Shown here in pieces: positions 19,179 to 27,963 of a stretch of DNA of 40,503 nucleotides. A model generated the notes under the pieces. The model saw only the letters and a list, made by a program, of their open reading frames with translations, had not been told where the DNA came from and searched no databases. Source of the stretch: Burkholderiaceae bacterium (GTDB lineage Bacteria > Pseudomonadota > Gammaproteobacteria > Burkholderiales > Burkholderiaceae); NCBI GenBank assembly GCA_021166835.1, contig JAJPEN010000079.1:1-40503 (forward strand), given 5' to 3'. How positions within the stretch are numbered: the first letter of the stretch is position 1; each line of letters begins with the position of its first letter. The position numbers were made by a program, and so were the translations under genes.

Positions 19179-19694
19179 TCAGCGCGGCGCCGGCGCCCTC
19201 AGCAGCTCGCCCAGCTCGCGCAGCACTTCGAGGTCGCCGCGACGATCGAAGCGCAGCGGAAGGCCGCTCCATCCCCACGTAGCCGATCCGCTGAGCCTAT
19301 AGCTCCATTGCGCCGGCTCGACGCTGCGCAGGCTGCGCAGCAGCCGCAGCAGGCGCGAGGTGGGCACGCTGAACTGCACGGGAATCGTGCGCGCGCCGAG
19401 CGCCGGCAGCGTCACTTCGCGATCGAGCACCCTGCCTTCGGCAAAGGGCCGATCGAGCAGTTCGAGCGCGAAATCGATGTTGCGCAACGGGATCTCGACG
19501 TCGTTCGGGTTTTCGGTGTCGACGGCGAGCAGGAAGCGGATCTCGTTCAGCCCGAGTTCCTCGACGCGGAAATCGGCGAAGGCCAGGCGCGGCGGCTTCA
19601 GGTCGGCGGGCGGAAGCGCGTTGCAGCCGGCGAGCAGCGCGGCCGCTCCTGCCGCCGCTGCCGCCGACAGGCACGTGCGTCGGCGCGGATTCAC
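19179..19694 (-). CDS. LEA type 2 (LEA14/WHy-domain) lipoprotein
   Basis: 171-residue predicted lipoprotein. The signal ends with lipobox LAGC (Cys24). The rest is a WHy/LEA14-like beta-sandwich: PPRLAFADFRVEELGL, then FLLAVDTENPNDVEIPLRNIDF (in part), then VLDREVTLPALGARTIPV. LEA14-like domains are linked to desiccation stress in plants; in proteobacteria they are envelope proteins of unclear role. I chose GTG 19694 because it overlaps the aminotransferase stop as GTGA, placing the lipobox at the right distance. The frame is open upstream to 19835, but that would bury the signal peptide. Confidence 0.85.
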   Translation of the reverse strand: MNPRRRTCLSAAAAAGAAALLAGCNALPPADLKPPRLAFADFRVEELGLNEIRFLLAVDTENPNDVEIPLRNIDFALELLDRPFAEGRVLDREVTLPALGARTIPVQFSVPTSRLLRLLRSLRSVEPAQWSYRLSGSATWGWSGLPLRFDRRGDLEVLRELGELLRAPAPR

Positions 19695-20857
19695 AGCGCG
19701 GACAGCCGCGACAACGCGCGCTCGAGCGTGGCGTCGGTCTTCGCGAAGCAGAAGCGCACGACGCGGTTCTCGGTGCCCTGCTCGTAGAACGCCGACAGCG
19801 GAATCGCGGCGACACCGATCTCGGTGGTCAGCCACTTCGCGAAATCGGCCTCGCCAAGGTCGGAGATCGCGCTGTAGTCGACCAGCTGGAAGAAGGTTCC
19901 CTCGCAGTCGAGCAGCCGGAAGCGCGTGCGCGCGAGCCCCGCGCGGAAGAGGTCGCGCTTGCGCTGGTAGAACGACGCGACGTCACGCCACGCCTGCCGC
20001 TCGGCCATGTAGCGCGCGATGCCGTGCTGCGTGGGCGCGTGCGCGGTGAAGACGTTGAACTGGTGCACCTTGCGGAATTCGGCCGACAGCGGCGCCGGTG
20101 CGGCGCAGTAGCCGAGCTTCCAGCCGGTGACGTGGAAGGTCTTGCCGAACGACGAGACGACGAAGCTGCGTGCAGCGAGTTCCGGATAGCGGCTCACCGA
20201 CTCGTGCGGCTGGCCGTCGAAGACCATGTGCTCGTAGACCTCGTCGGAGATCACGATCAGGTCGTGCGCGCAGGCGATCGACGCCAGCTCGCGCAGGTCG
20301 GCGGCGCGCAGGATCGTCCCGGTGGGGTTGTGCGGCGAATTCACCAGGATCGCGCGCGTGCGCGCAGTGCAGGCCGCGCGTACCGCCGGCCAGTCGACGC
20401 GGAAATCGGCGCGCATCGGCACGGCGACGGCCGTGCCGCCGGCCAGTTCGATCGACGGCACGTAACTGTCGTAGACCGGCTCGATGACGACGACCTCGTC
20501 GCCCGGGCGCACGACGGCGAGCACCGCGGTGAAGATCGCCTGCGTGGCGCCGGCCGTGACGGTGATCTCGTCGCGCGGGTCGTATCGATGTCCGTGCACC
20601 GCCTCGATCTTCCCGGCGATGCGCTCGCGCAGCGCGGCGACGCCCGCCATCGGCGGATACTGGTTGTGTCCGGCGCGCATCGCGTCGGCCACCGCGTCGA
20701 CCAGCGCCGGGTCGCAGTCGAAATCCGGAAAGCCCTGGCCGAGGTTCACCGCGTCGTGCTCGACGGCGAGCGACGACATCACGGTGAAGATCGTCGTGCC
20801 CACCTTCGGCAGCTTCGTGGCGAAGCGGGGACCTGCGGGGCCGTCGGGTGCGTTCAT
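19691..20857 (-). CDS. class I/II PLP aminotransferase (methionine/kynurenine-type)
   Basis: 388-residue fold-type I aminotransferase. Visible motifs: VNLGQGFPDFDC near the N terminus, the PLP-phosphate loop TVTAGATQAIFTAV, VNSPHNPTGT, VISDEVYEHMVFDG, the Schiff-base Lys in SSFGKTFHVTGWKLGY, and a C-terminal VRFCFAK substrate Arg. The pattern is that of the YbdL methionine aminotransferase/kynurenine aminotransferase group rather than aspartate aminotransferase. MNAPDGP at 20857 is the likely start; the upstream frame is open but non-coding in character. A TATAAT lies 29 bp upstream on this strand. It overlaps the downstream LEA14-like gene by GTGA. Confidence 0.92.
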   Translation of the reverse strand: MNAPDGPAGPRFATKLPKVGTTIFTVMSSLAVEHDAVNLGQGFPDFDCDPALVDAVADAMRAGHNQYPPMAGVAALRERIAGKIEAVHGHRYDPRDEITVTAGATQAIFTAVLAVVRPGDEVVVIEPVYDSYVPSIELAGGTAVAVPMRADFRVDWPAVRAACTARTRAILVNSPHNPTGTILRAADLRELASIACAHDLIVISDEVYEHMVFDGQPHESVSRYPELAARSFVVSSFGKTFHVTGWKLGYCAAPAPLSAEFRKVHQFNVFTAHAPTQHGIARYMAERQAWRDVASFYQRKRDLFRAGLARTRFRLLDCEGTFFQLVDYSAISDLGEADFAKWLTTEIGVAAIPLSAFYEQGTENRVVRFCFAKTDATLERALSRLSAL

Positions 20858-20885
20858 GTCGGAGATGTAGTGCGGGTCGGCGACG

Positions 20886-20891
20886 ATTATA
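20886..20891 (-). promoter_or_regulatory. -10 hexamer upstream of the aminotransferase
   Basis: Perfect TATAAT on the minus strand, 29 bp before the aminotransferase start. No good -35 hexamer is seen 16-18 bp upstream; that position is occupied by a direct repeat of AAGGAGCGGCG (20891-20901 and 20910-20920). Confidence 0.45.
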
Positions 20892-20991
20892 AGGAGCGGC
20901 GTGCGGGGTAAGGAGCGGCGCGCGCGGTCGAAGAGCGGCAGCGTCGCACGTCCGGTCGAGCGCCTTCGCTTTCGTGCCATCATCGCGTGCC

Positions 20992-21753
20992 ATGCTGATC
21001 GTCCTGTCTCCCGCCAAGCGGCTCGACTTCGAGTCGGCGCCGCACATAGCCGCGCATACGCAGCCGCGCTTCCTGTCGCAGGCACGTCCGCTCGTCGAGC
21101 TGCTGAAGAAGATGGACACGCGCGAACTCGCTTCGCTGATGTCGATCAGCGATCCGCTGGCGGCGCTGAATGCCGCCCGCTTCGGGCAGTGGAAGCCGCC
21201 GTTCACCACCCGCAATGCGCGCCAGGCGGTGCTCGCCTTCGCGGGCGACGTCTACGAGGGGCTCGACGCGCCGAGCCTGGACGAATCCGATCTCGGCTGG
21301 GCGCAGGACCACGTCCGCATTCTCTCGGGGCTGTACGGCGTGCTGCGCCCGCTCGACCTGATCCAGCCGTACCGGCTCGAGATGGGCACGCGGCTGCGCA
21401 ATCCGAAGGGCGCCGATCTCTACGCGTATTGGGGCGGGCGGCTGTCGAAGACGATCGACGAGGAACTGGCGTCGCATCGCACGCCGGTATTGGTGAACCT
21501 GGCGTCGGTCGAATACTTCAAGGCGCTTGCCGGCCTGCGCTCGCGCGTCGTGCAGCCGGTATTCCAGCAGCGGCGCCCCGACGGCTGGAAGGTGGTCGCC
21601 TTCGCCGCCAAGCGGGCGCGCGGCGCGATGACGCGCTATGCGATCGAGCGCCGCATCGACGATCCGGTGCAACTGCAGGGCTTCGATGCGGACGGCTACC
21701 GCTTCGAGCCTGCAGCCTCCACCGAATCCAGCTGGGTGTTCCGCCGCGGCTGA
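20992..21753 (+). CDS. yaaA: YaaA family protein (peroxide stress/iron control)
   Basis: 253-residue member of the YaaA/UPF0246 (DUF328) family. Diagnostic motifs are present: MLIVLSPAKRLD at the N terminus, GLYGVLRPLDLIQPYRLEMG in the middle and VVAFAAKRARGAMTRYAIE near the end. E. coli YaaA lowers intracellular free iron during peroxide stress and binds DNA. ATG 20992 gives the canonical N terminus. The gene is divergent from the aminotransferase and ends exactly against the murB stop: the two stop codons form the palindrome TGATCA with no gap. Confidence 0.95.
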   Translation: MLIVLSPAKRLDFESAPHIAAHTQPRFLSQARPLVELLKKMDTRELASLMSISDPLAALNAARFGQWKPPFTTRNARQAVLAFAGDVYEGLDAPSLDESDLGWAQDHVRILSGLYGVLRPLDLIQPYRLEMGTRLRNPKGADLYAYWGGRLSKTIDEELASHRTPVLVNLASVEYFKALAGLRSRVVQPVFQQRRPDGWKVVAFAAKRARGAMTRYAIERRIDDPVQLQGFDADGYRFEPAASTESSWVFRRG

Positions 21754-22818
21754 TCAGACGATCGTCGGCTCGGGCTCGAGTACGACGCCGAAACGGTCAC
21801 GCACCGATTCGGCGATGCGCGCGGCGAGCGCCGCGATCTGCGCGCCGCTCGCCGAGCCGTGGTTCACCAGCACCAGCGCGTGCCGCTCGTGCACGCCCGC
21901 ATCGCCTTCGCGATGGCCCTTCCAGCCGCAGCGCTCGATCAGCCAGCCGGCGGACAGCTTGACCGCGGGTCTGCTGTTTTCCGTCGAAGCGCGGACGGAA
22001 CCGTGCGCGTCCGAAGGCGCAACCGGGAAGCGCGGAAGGCCGGGCTCGCGCGTCGCGAGCGCGTCGGCGACGGCCGCGTCGACGATCGGATTGCGAAAGA
22101 AGCTGCCGGCATTGCCGAGCACGTTTGGATCGGGCAGCTTGCGCCGGCGGATCGCGCACACCGCGCGCGCGACGTCGTGCGCTGCGGGTCGGGCGATGCC
22201 CTGTGCGCGCAGTTCTTCGCGGATCTCGCCATAGTCCAGATGCAGCGGCGCTTCGCGCGCGAGGCGGAAGCGCACGGCGACGATTGCCCAGCCGCGGCCT
22301 TCCTCGTGGCGGAACACGCTGTCGCGATAGCCGAAGCCGCATTCGGCGACGTCGAAGCGCCTGCGCGTGCCGTCGCGCAGCGAGACGGCGTCCAGCGAGT
22401 CGAAGCGCTCGCGCATCTCCACGCCGTAGGCGCCGATGTTCTGGATCGGACTGGCGCCCACCGTTCCGGGGATCAGCGACAGGTTCTCGAGTCCGGCGAG
22501 CCCCTGTGCCAGCGTCCACTGGACGAAGTCGTGCCAGGACTCGACGGCGCCGCCCTCGACGAGGACGCCGCGCGCGTCGTCGGCCAGCAGCCGGCGACCG
22601 GGCACCGCGATGCGTACCACCGGCATCGGCGGATCGCGCGTGAACAGGATGTTGCTGCCGCCGCCGAGGACGAGCGGCGCGGGGCCGTCGCGCAGGTGCT
22701 CGGCGAGCACGGCCAGGTCGCCGGCATCTTCGACCTCGATCAGGCGCGCCGCGCGCGCCTCGACGCCGAAGCTGTTCGACGCACGCAGCGACACGCCGGT
22801 GCGCTCGTTGATGGCCAT
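21754..22818 (-). CDS. murB: UDP-N-acetylenolpyruvoylglucosamine reductase MurB
   Basis: MurB reduces the enolpyruvyl ether to UDP-MurNAc in peptidoglycan synthesis, using FAD and NADPH. The 354-residue product is the long type I form. Motifs: NSFGVEARA, FAD-binding VLGGGSNILFTRDP, IPGTVGASPIQNIGAYGVEM, the proton-donor Ser in NAGSFFRNPIV, GWLIERCGWKG, and the C-terminal HALVLVNHGSASG. I chose ATG 22818; a GTG one codon upstream is also possible. It lies 18 bp downstream of scpA on the same strand. Confidence 0.96.
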   Translation of the reverse strand: MAINERTGVSLRASNSFGVEARAARLIEVEDAGDLAVLAEHLRDGPAPLVLGGGSNILFTRDPPMPVVRIAVPGRRLLADDARGVLVEGGAVESWHDFVQWTLAQGLAGLENLSLIPGTVGASPIQNIGAYGVEMRERFDSLDAVSLRDGTRRRFDVAECGFGYRDSVFRHEEGRGWAIVAVRFRLAREAPLHLDYGEIREELRAQGIARPAAHDVARAVCAIRRRKLPDPNVLGNAGSFFRNPIVDAAVADALATREPGLPRFPVAPSDAHGSVRASTENSRPAVKLSAGWLIERCGWKGHREGDAGVHERHALVLVNHGSASGAQIAALAARIAESVRDRFGVVLEPEPTIV

Positions 22819-22836
22819 CACGCGGCCATCACGCGA

Positions 22837-23715
22837 TCAGCTCGGCCGGTAGGCGAGCCGCACGTAGATCGGAGCGAATGCCTCGGCCTGCGTGATCTCG
22901 ATCAGCGACTCGCGCGCCAGCTCGAGCAGCGCGATGAAGGTGACGACGACGACCGGAACGCCGCGCGCGGTGTCGAACAGCTCGTCGAATTCGGCGAAGC
23001 GCCGGTCCTGCAGCCGGCGCAGCACGATGGTCATGTACTCGCGCACCGACAGCTCCTCGCGCGTGATGCGGTGGTGCTGCACCAGGCGCGCGCGGCGCAG
23101 GATGTCGGCCCAGGCGCTGCGCAGGTCGTTCGCATCGACGCTGGGCAGCCGGGTGGTCGCCGCCTGCTCGATCCAGACGTTGGCGGCGAGGAAATCGCGG
23201 CCGAGCTGCGGCAGCCGGTCGATCTCTTCCGCGCCGAGCTTGATCCGCTCGTACTCGATGAGCCGGCGCGCCAGCTCCGCGCGCGGATCCTCGACCTCCT
23301 CGCCGCTGTCGGCCTTCTTCACCGGCAGCAGCATCCGCGACTTGATCGAGATCAGCAGCGCGGCCATCAGCAGGTATTCGGCGGCCAGCTCGAGGTTGCG
23401 GCTGCGGATCTCGTCGATGTAGGCGAGATACTGGCGCGTCACTTCGGCCATCGGGATGTCGAAGATGTCGAAGTTCTGCCGCCGGATCAGGTACAGCAGC
23501 ACGTCCAGCGGCCCCTCGAAGGCGTCGAGGATCACCTCGAGCGCATCGGGCGGGATGTACAGATCCTGCGGCAGCCGCAGCATCGGCTCGCCGTACAGCC
23601 GTGCGAAGACCTTCAACTCCAACTGCTCCGGAGCATCGGGCGGGGAATCGGCGTCGGCGGCGTCGGGCGGCGCATCGAGCTGCGCCCCGAGTTGCGCGCC
23701 AGGCAGGGCGCTCAA
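22837..23715 (-). CDS. scpA: segregation and condensation protein ScpA
   Basis: Kleisin subunit that bridges the SMC ATPase heads with ScpB in chromosome condensation. The core is clear: FEGPLDVLLYLIRRQNFDIFDIP, MAEVTRQYLAYI, LAAEYLLMAALLISIKSRMLLP. A C-terminal winged helix (VVVVTFIALLELARESLIEITQ in part) completes it. The frame opens at 23808, but the DUF3460 gene ends at 23712, and no ATG lies between that point and the conserved core. TTG 23715 overlaps the DUF3460 stop as TTGA, giving 292 aa with a 50-residue Ala/Asp/Pro lead. The start is therefore inferred. The expected partner scpB usually precedes rluB in this group and would lie outside the window. Confidence 0.92.
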   Translation of the reverse strand: MSALPGAQLGAQLDAPPDAADADSPPDAPEQLELKVFARLYGEPMLRLPQDLYIPPDALEVILDAFEGPLDVLLYLIRRQNFDIFDIPMAEVTRQYLAYIDEIRSRNLELAAEYLLMAALLISIKSRMLLPVKKADSGEEVEDPRAELARRLIEYERIKLGAEEIDRLPQLGRDFLAANVWIEQAATTRLPSVDANDLRSAWADILRRARLVQHHRITREELSVREYMTIVLRRLQDRRFAEFDELFDTARGVPVVVVTFIALLELARESLIEITQAEAFAPIYVRLAYRPS

Positions 23716-23900
23716 GTGTAGTCTTTGGGGTAGTAGACGTACGACGACGTCGGCACCCGCGACTGGCGGTGGCGCTGCATCGTTTCGAGGTCCTGCGGTC
23801 GATCCCACAGCAGTGCGCGCCCCTCGCGCTGGCGCTGCTCGACCAGCGGGCGCTCCTGCTTGAGCTGTTCCAGGAAGCGCGTGATTTCGGACTTGTACAT
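23712..23900 (-). CDS. DUF3460 family small protein
   Basis: 62-residue protein starting MYKSEITRFLEQLKQERP and containing QRQREGRALLWDRPQDLE and a Tyr-rich end (SSYVYYPKDYT). This matches the DUF3460 pattern found next to scpA or panC in Burkholderiales. No function is known. The start is the first in-frame ATG that gives the family N terminus. The stop overlaps the presumed TTG start of scpA (TTGA), so expression of the two is probably coupled. It is divergent from the BamE-like gene across 99 bp. Confidence 0.88.
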   Translation of the reverse strand: MYKSEITRFLEQLKQERPLVEQRQREGRALLWDRPQDLETMQRHRQSRVPTSSYVYYPKDYT

Positions 23901-23999
23901 GGCGGTTCGGCTCCAGCCGGAAGTGTAAGCGATCGAGGCAGTCGCCAAGGGGCTGCGGCGCGTCTTCGGCGATACTCGCCGCTCGAAGGGAGGACGCGG

Positions 24000-24500
24000 A
24001 TGAGACGGACGTTCTGGACCGGCTGGCTGTGCGCGCTGCTGGCCTTCGTGGGCGGCTGCGACTACTTCGCCCAGCGCGAGCTGCAGCCGGGCGTGTCCAC
24101 CGTCGAAGACGTGCGGCGCCTGATGGGCACGCCGACGATGGTCTGGGAGGAAGACGACGGCAGCCAGGTGCTCGAATACTCGCGCGGGCCCGAAGGCAGC
24201 GAGACCTGGATGGTCGAGATCGGCTCGGACGGCCGTTATCGCGGCATGACCGACGCGCGCTCCGCCGCGCAGCTCGAGCGCGTGCGCGCCGGAATGAGCG
24301 GCGATGACCTGCGCCGCCTGCTCGGCAAGCCCGACGAGGAGGAGCGTTTTCCGGCGCGCAACGAGACGGTCTGGACCTGGCGCGTGAAGACGGCCACCGG
24401 CAGCGACACCGAGATGTTCCACGTGCACCTGTCGCCGGAAGGGCGCGTGCTGCGCACGAGCCGAACGCCCGATCCGAAGCGGATCAACGCGGGCGGTTGA
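24000..24500 (+). CDS. BamE/SmpA-OmlA-like lipoprotein with two domains
   Basis: 166-residue predicted outer-membrane lipoprotein. The signal ends at lipobox VGGC (Cys20). Two tandem SmpA/OmlA-type repeats follow: LQPGVSTVEDVRRLMGTPTM (about 28-47) and VRAGMSGDDLRRLLGKPDEE (about 95-114), each followed by a beta-rich half. BamE itself has one such domain and helps fold outer-membrane proteins with BamA. This protein is a double-domain relative, so it is probably not BamE proper. It is convergent with metG; the 56-bp gap between them holds no clear terminator. Confidence 0.85.
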   Translation: MRRTFWTGWLCALLAFVGGCDYFAQRELQPGVSTVEDVRRLMGTPTMVWEEDDGSQVLEYSRGPEGSETWMVEIGSDGRYRGMTDARSAAQLERVRAGMSGDDLRRLLGKPDEEERFPARNETVWTWRVKTATGSDTEMFHVHLSPEGRVLRTSRTPDPKRINAGG

Positions 24501-24556
24501 GCGGTGATCGGCGGCGGCTGCGGCAGGCGGCGCCGCACCCCCGCAGCGCTGCGTGC

Positions 24557-26719
24557 TCAGCCAACCTTCATGCCCGGCTGCGCGCCCTCATGGGCATCGA
24601 GCAGATACAGCGCAGACGGCTGCTCGGGGTCGTCGGACGACGCCGACAGCACCATCCCTTCGGAGACGCCGAACTTCATCCTGCGCGGCGCGAGGTTCGC
24701 GACGACGACGGCCAGCCGGCCGACGAGCGCCGGCGGCTCGTAAGCGGCGCGGATGCCGGAAAACACGGTCCGCGTGCGCGCCTCACCGAGGTCCAACTCG
24801 AGCCGCAGCAGCTTCTTCGAGCCTTCCACCGCCTGCGCATCGACGATGCGTGCGATGCGCATGTCCACGCGCGCGAACTCGTCGATCGAGATCGTCGGCG
24901 ACGTGCCGGCGGGCGCCGGCTCCGTCGATGCGTCCGCTGCGGCTGCCTTCGCGTTGCGCGACGCGCCGGTCGCATCGCCGCTCGGCGCCGCCGGCTTCGC
25001 TGCCTCGGCGCTCGGCTCGAACAGCGCATCGAGCTGCCTCGCCTCTACCCGGGTCATCAGGTGGCGGTAGCGGCCGATCGAGCGCACGGGCGAGACGCTG
25101 CCGTCGGCGACGCCGAGATCCTCCCAGCGCAGCGGCGGCGTGCCGAACAACTCGGCCACGCGCGCGGCGGTGGCCGGCAGCATCGGCGCGAGCAACACGG
25201 TGAGCCGGTGGAACGCGATCAGGCAGCGCGAGCAGACGCGGTGCAGCGCATCGCGCTGCGCCGGGTCCCTGGCCATCTCCCACGGCTTGTTCGCGTCGAA
25301 ATACTGGTTGATCTCGTCGGCGTAGGCCATCGCGAGACGAGCTACCGCGCCGAACTCGCGCTCCTCGTAGGCGTCGGACACCTGCGCGGCCAGCCGCGCG
25401 ACGCGCTCGCGCTGCGCGTCGTCCTCGACCTCGTCGGCGGGCAGCACGCGCCCGTCGAACTGGCGGGCGACGAAACCCGATGCGCGGCTGGCGATGTTCA
25501 CGTACTTGCCGATCAGGTCGGCATTCACGCGCGCGAGGAAGTCGTCGGGATCGAAATCGACGTCCTGCACGTGCGAATTGAGCTTGGCCGCCAGGTAGTA
25601 GCGCAGCCACTCGGGATCCATGCCGATTTCGAGATAGCGCAGCGGCGAGATCCCGGTACCGCGGCTCTTGCTCATTTTCGCGCCGCTCACCGTGATGAAG
25701 CCGTGCACGTTCACGCGATCGGGCGTCTTGCGGCCGGCGAAGTGCAGCATCGCCGGCCAGAACAGCACGTGGAAATAGATGATGTCCTTGCCGATGAAGT
25801 GCACCTGCTCGGTGGCCGGGTCGGCGAGCAGCGCGTCGAAGTCGATGCCGCGCTCCCGGCACAGCGCCTTCAGCGACGCCAGGTAGCCGATCGGCGCGTC
25901 GAGCCAGACGTAGAAGTACTTGCCCGGCGCATCGGGGATCTCGATGCCGAAGTAGGGCGCGTCGCGCGAGATGTCCCAGTCGGCGAGGCTGCCGCCTTCG
26001 CCGCCATCGCCCCCTTCGTTCGTCTCGGCGCCGAGCCACTCGCGCGCCTTGGCGAGCACTTCGGGCTGCAGCCGCGGCTCGCCCCAGCGGTCGTCGCCGC
26101 GCGTCCACTCGCGGAGGAACCTTACACACCGCGGATCCGACAGTCGGAAGAAGTAATGTTCGGAGACACGCAACTCGGGCGTCGCGCCGGTGAGCGCCGA
26201 GAACGGATTCTTCAGCTCGGTGGCCGCATAGACGGCGCCGCAGTTCTCGCAGGCGTCGCCGTACTGGTCGGGCGCGCCGCAGCTCGGACACTCGCCCTTG
26301 ATGTAGCGATCGGGCAGGAACATGCCCTTGACCGGATCGAAGAACTGCTCGACCGGGCGCACGTCGATCAGCCCGGCGTCGCGCAGCCCGCGGTAGATCG
26401 ACTGCGACAGCTCGACGTTCTCCGGCGAGTCGGTGCTGTGCCAGTGGTCGAAGCCGATGTGAAAGCCGTCGAGGTACTGCCTGCGCCCGGCGGAGATGCG
26501 TTCGACGAAGGCCTGCGGCGTGACGCCTTCCTTCTCGGCGGCGATCATGATCGGCGCGCCGTGCGCGTCGTCGGCGCCGACGAAATGCACGGTGTGTCCG
26601 CGCATGCGCTGGAAGCGCACCCAGATGTCGGCCTGGATGTACTCCATGATGTGGCCGATGTGGAAAGGGCCGTTCGCGTACGGCAGCGCCGTCGTGACGA
26701 AAAGAGTGCGCGCGCTCAT
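24557..26719 (-). CDS. metG: methionyl-tRNA synthetase
   Basis: Charges initiator and elongator tRNA with methionine. The 720-residue class I synthetase has HIGH at residues 20-23, the four-Cys zinc knuckle (CPSCG and CENCG), [21 protein letters not shown] in [13 protein letters not shown], the anticodon-binding helical domain and a C-terminal tRNA-binding OB domain ([28 protein letters not shown]). Two deviations are visible. A 13-residue Gly/Glu insert, [13 protein letters not shown] (25988-26026), precedes [12 protein letters not shown]. An Ala/Pro-rich linker of about 40 residues lies before the OB domain. It is divergent from apbC across 145 bp. Confidence 0.97.
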   Translation of the reverse strand: MSARTLFVTTALPYANGPFHIGHIMEYIQADIWVRFQRMRGHTVHFVGADDAHGAPIMIAAEKEGVTPQAFVERISAGRRQYLDGFHIGFDHWHSTDSPENVELSQSIYRGLRDAGLIDVRPVEQFFDPVKGMFLPDRYIKGECPSCGAPDQYGDACENCGAVYAATELKNPFSALTGATPELRVSEHYFFRLSDPRCVRFLREWTRGDDRWGEPRLQPEVLAKAREWLGAETNEGGDGGEGGSLADWDISRDAPYFGIEIPDAPGKYFYVWLDAPIGYLASLKALCRERGIDFDALLADPATEQVHFIGKDIIYFHVLFWPAMLHFAGRKTPDRVNVHGFITVSGAKMSKSRGTGISPLRYLEIGMDPEWLRYYLAAKLNSHVQDVDFDPDDFLARVNADLIGKYVNIASRASGFVARQFDGRVLPADEVEDDAQRERVARLAAQVSDAYEEREFGAVARLAMAYADEINQYFDANKPWEMARDPAQRDALHRVCSRCLIAFHRLTVLLAPMLPATAARVAELFGTPPLRWEDLGVADGSVSPVRSIGRYRHLMTRVEARQLDALFEPSAEAAKPAAPSGDATGASRNAKAAAADASTEPAPAGTSPTISIDEFARVDMRIARIVDAQAVEGSKKLLRLELDLGEARTRTVFSGIRAAYEPPALVGRLAVVVANLAPRRMKFGVSEGMVLSASSDDPEQPSALYLLDAHEGAQPGMKVG

Positions 26720-26864
26720 CGGCGGATCTTAGCAAAGGGGTCATCCGCCTCCGCGGACGGTTGTGCCCGCAACGGGCGCGACGCTAGAGGGCCTGCGAGC
26801 GCAGGCCTCGCTGCCTCGCCTGCTAGACTTGCCCGATCCACTCCCCGCTTTCCGGATTCCCCAG

Positions 26865-27953
26865 ATGAGCGTGACCACCGAACAGGTCGAGCTGGCGCTG
26901 TCGCGCGTCGTCGATCCCAATACGCAGAAGAACCTCGTCGAATCGGGCGCCGCCCGCAACCTGCGCGTCGACGGCGCCGAGGTGTCGGTCGATGTCGTGC
27001 TGGGCTACCCGGCGCGCTCGCAGATCGAGCCGATCCGGCGCCAGACCGTTGCGGCGCTGCGCGCGCTGCCCGGCGTGGGCAGCGTGACAGCCAACGTCTA
27101 CCAGAAGATCGAGGCGCACGCCGTCCAGAAGGGCATGAAGACGCTGCCCGGCGTGAAGAACATCATCGCCATCGCGTCGGGCAAGGGCGGCGTGGGCAAG
27201 AGCACCACGGCGGTGAACATCGCGCTCGCGCTGTCGGCCGAGGGCGCGAGCGTGGGCATGCTCGACGCCGACATCTACGGGCCGTCGCAGCCCACGATGC
27301 TCGGCATCTCCGGGCGGCCCGAGTCGCGCGACGGCAAGTCGCTCGAACCGATGGAAGGCCACGGCATCCAGGCCAGCTCGATCGGCTTCATGATCGATCT
27401 CGACACGCCGATGGTCTGGCGCGGCCCGATGGTCACGCAGGCGCTCGAGCAGCTGCTGCGCGAGACGAACTGGCGCGAGCTGGACTACCTCGTCGTCGAC
27501 ATGCCTCCGGGCACCGGCGACATCCACCTGACGCTCGCGCAGAAGATCCCGGTCACCGGCGCCGTCATCGTCACCACGCCGCAGGACATCGCGCTGATCG
27601 ACGCGAAGAAGGGCCTGAAGATGTTCGAGAAGGTCGGCATCCCGATCCTCGGCATCATCGAGAACATGGCGATGCATCGCTGCTCGAACTGCGGGCACGT
27701 CGAGCACATCTTCGGCGAAGGCGGCGGCGAGCGGATGTCGAAGGAATACGACGTCGAGTATCTCGGCGGGCTGCCGCTCGACATCCGCATCCGCGAGCAG
27801 GCCGACTCGGGCAAGCCGACCGTCGTCGCCGACCCGAACGGGCCGGTCGCGCAGACCTATAAGGAGATCGCGCGCCGCGTCGCGGTGAAGATCGCCGAGA
27901 AGGCGCAGGACACGAGCGGCAAGGTGCCGCAGATCGTCTTCGAGGACAGCTGA
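26865..27953 (+). CDS. apbC: iron-sulfur cluster carrier ATPase ApbC (Mrp)
   Basis: P-loop ATPase that carries Fe-S clusters to apoproteins. The 362-residue product has an N-terminal MIP18/DUF59 domain (about 5-80, with RVVDPNTQKNLVESGAARNL), a deviant Walker A SGKGGVGKST (about 105-114), MLDADIYGPSQP, VVDMPPGTGD, and the cluster-binding CxxC in RCSNCGH. ATG 26865 gives the family N terminus; the frame is open upstream. A TAGACT about 40 bp upstream could be a -10. In many betaproteobacteria I recall dcd following directly. Here the molybdenum block intervenes. Confidence 0.95.
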   Translation: MSVTTEQVELALSRVVDPNTQKNLVESGAARNLRVDGAEVSVDVVLGYPARSQIEPIRRQTVAALRALPGVGSVTANVYQKIEAHAVQKGMKTLPGVKNIIAIASGKGGVGKSTTAVNIALALSAEGASVGMLDADIYGPSQPTMLGISGRPESRDGKSLEPMEGHGIQASSIGFMIDLDTPMVWRGPMVTQALEQLLRETNWRELDYLVVDMPPGTGDIHLTLAQKIPVTGAVIVTTPQDIALIDAKKGLKMFEKVGIPILGIIENMAMHRCSNCGHVEHIFGEGGGERMSKEYDVEYLGGLPLDIRIREQADSGKPTVVADPNGPVAQTYKEIARRVAVKIAEKAQDTSGKVPQIVFEDS

Positions 27954-27963
27954 GGCTGGGCGC

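Noticed and set aside
24497..27862. 1121-codon open frame on the plus strand across metG and into apbC
   Set aside because: Runs antisense to metG and out of frame with apbC, both clear conserved genes; the translation shows no family.
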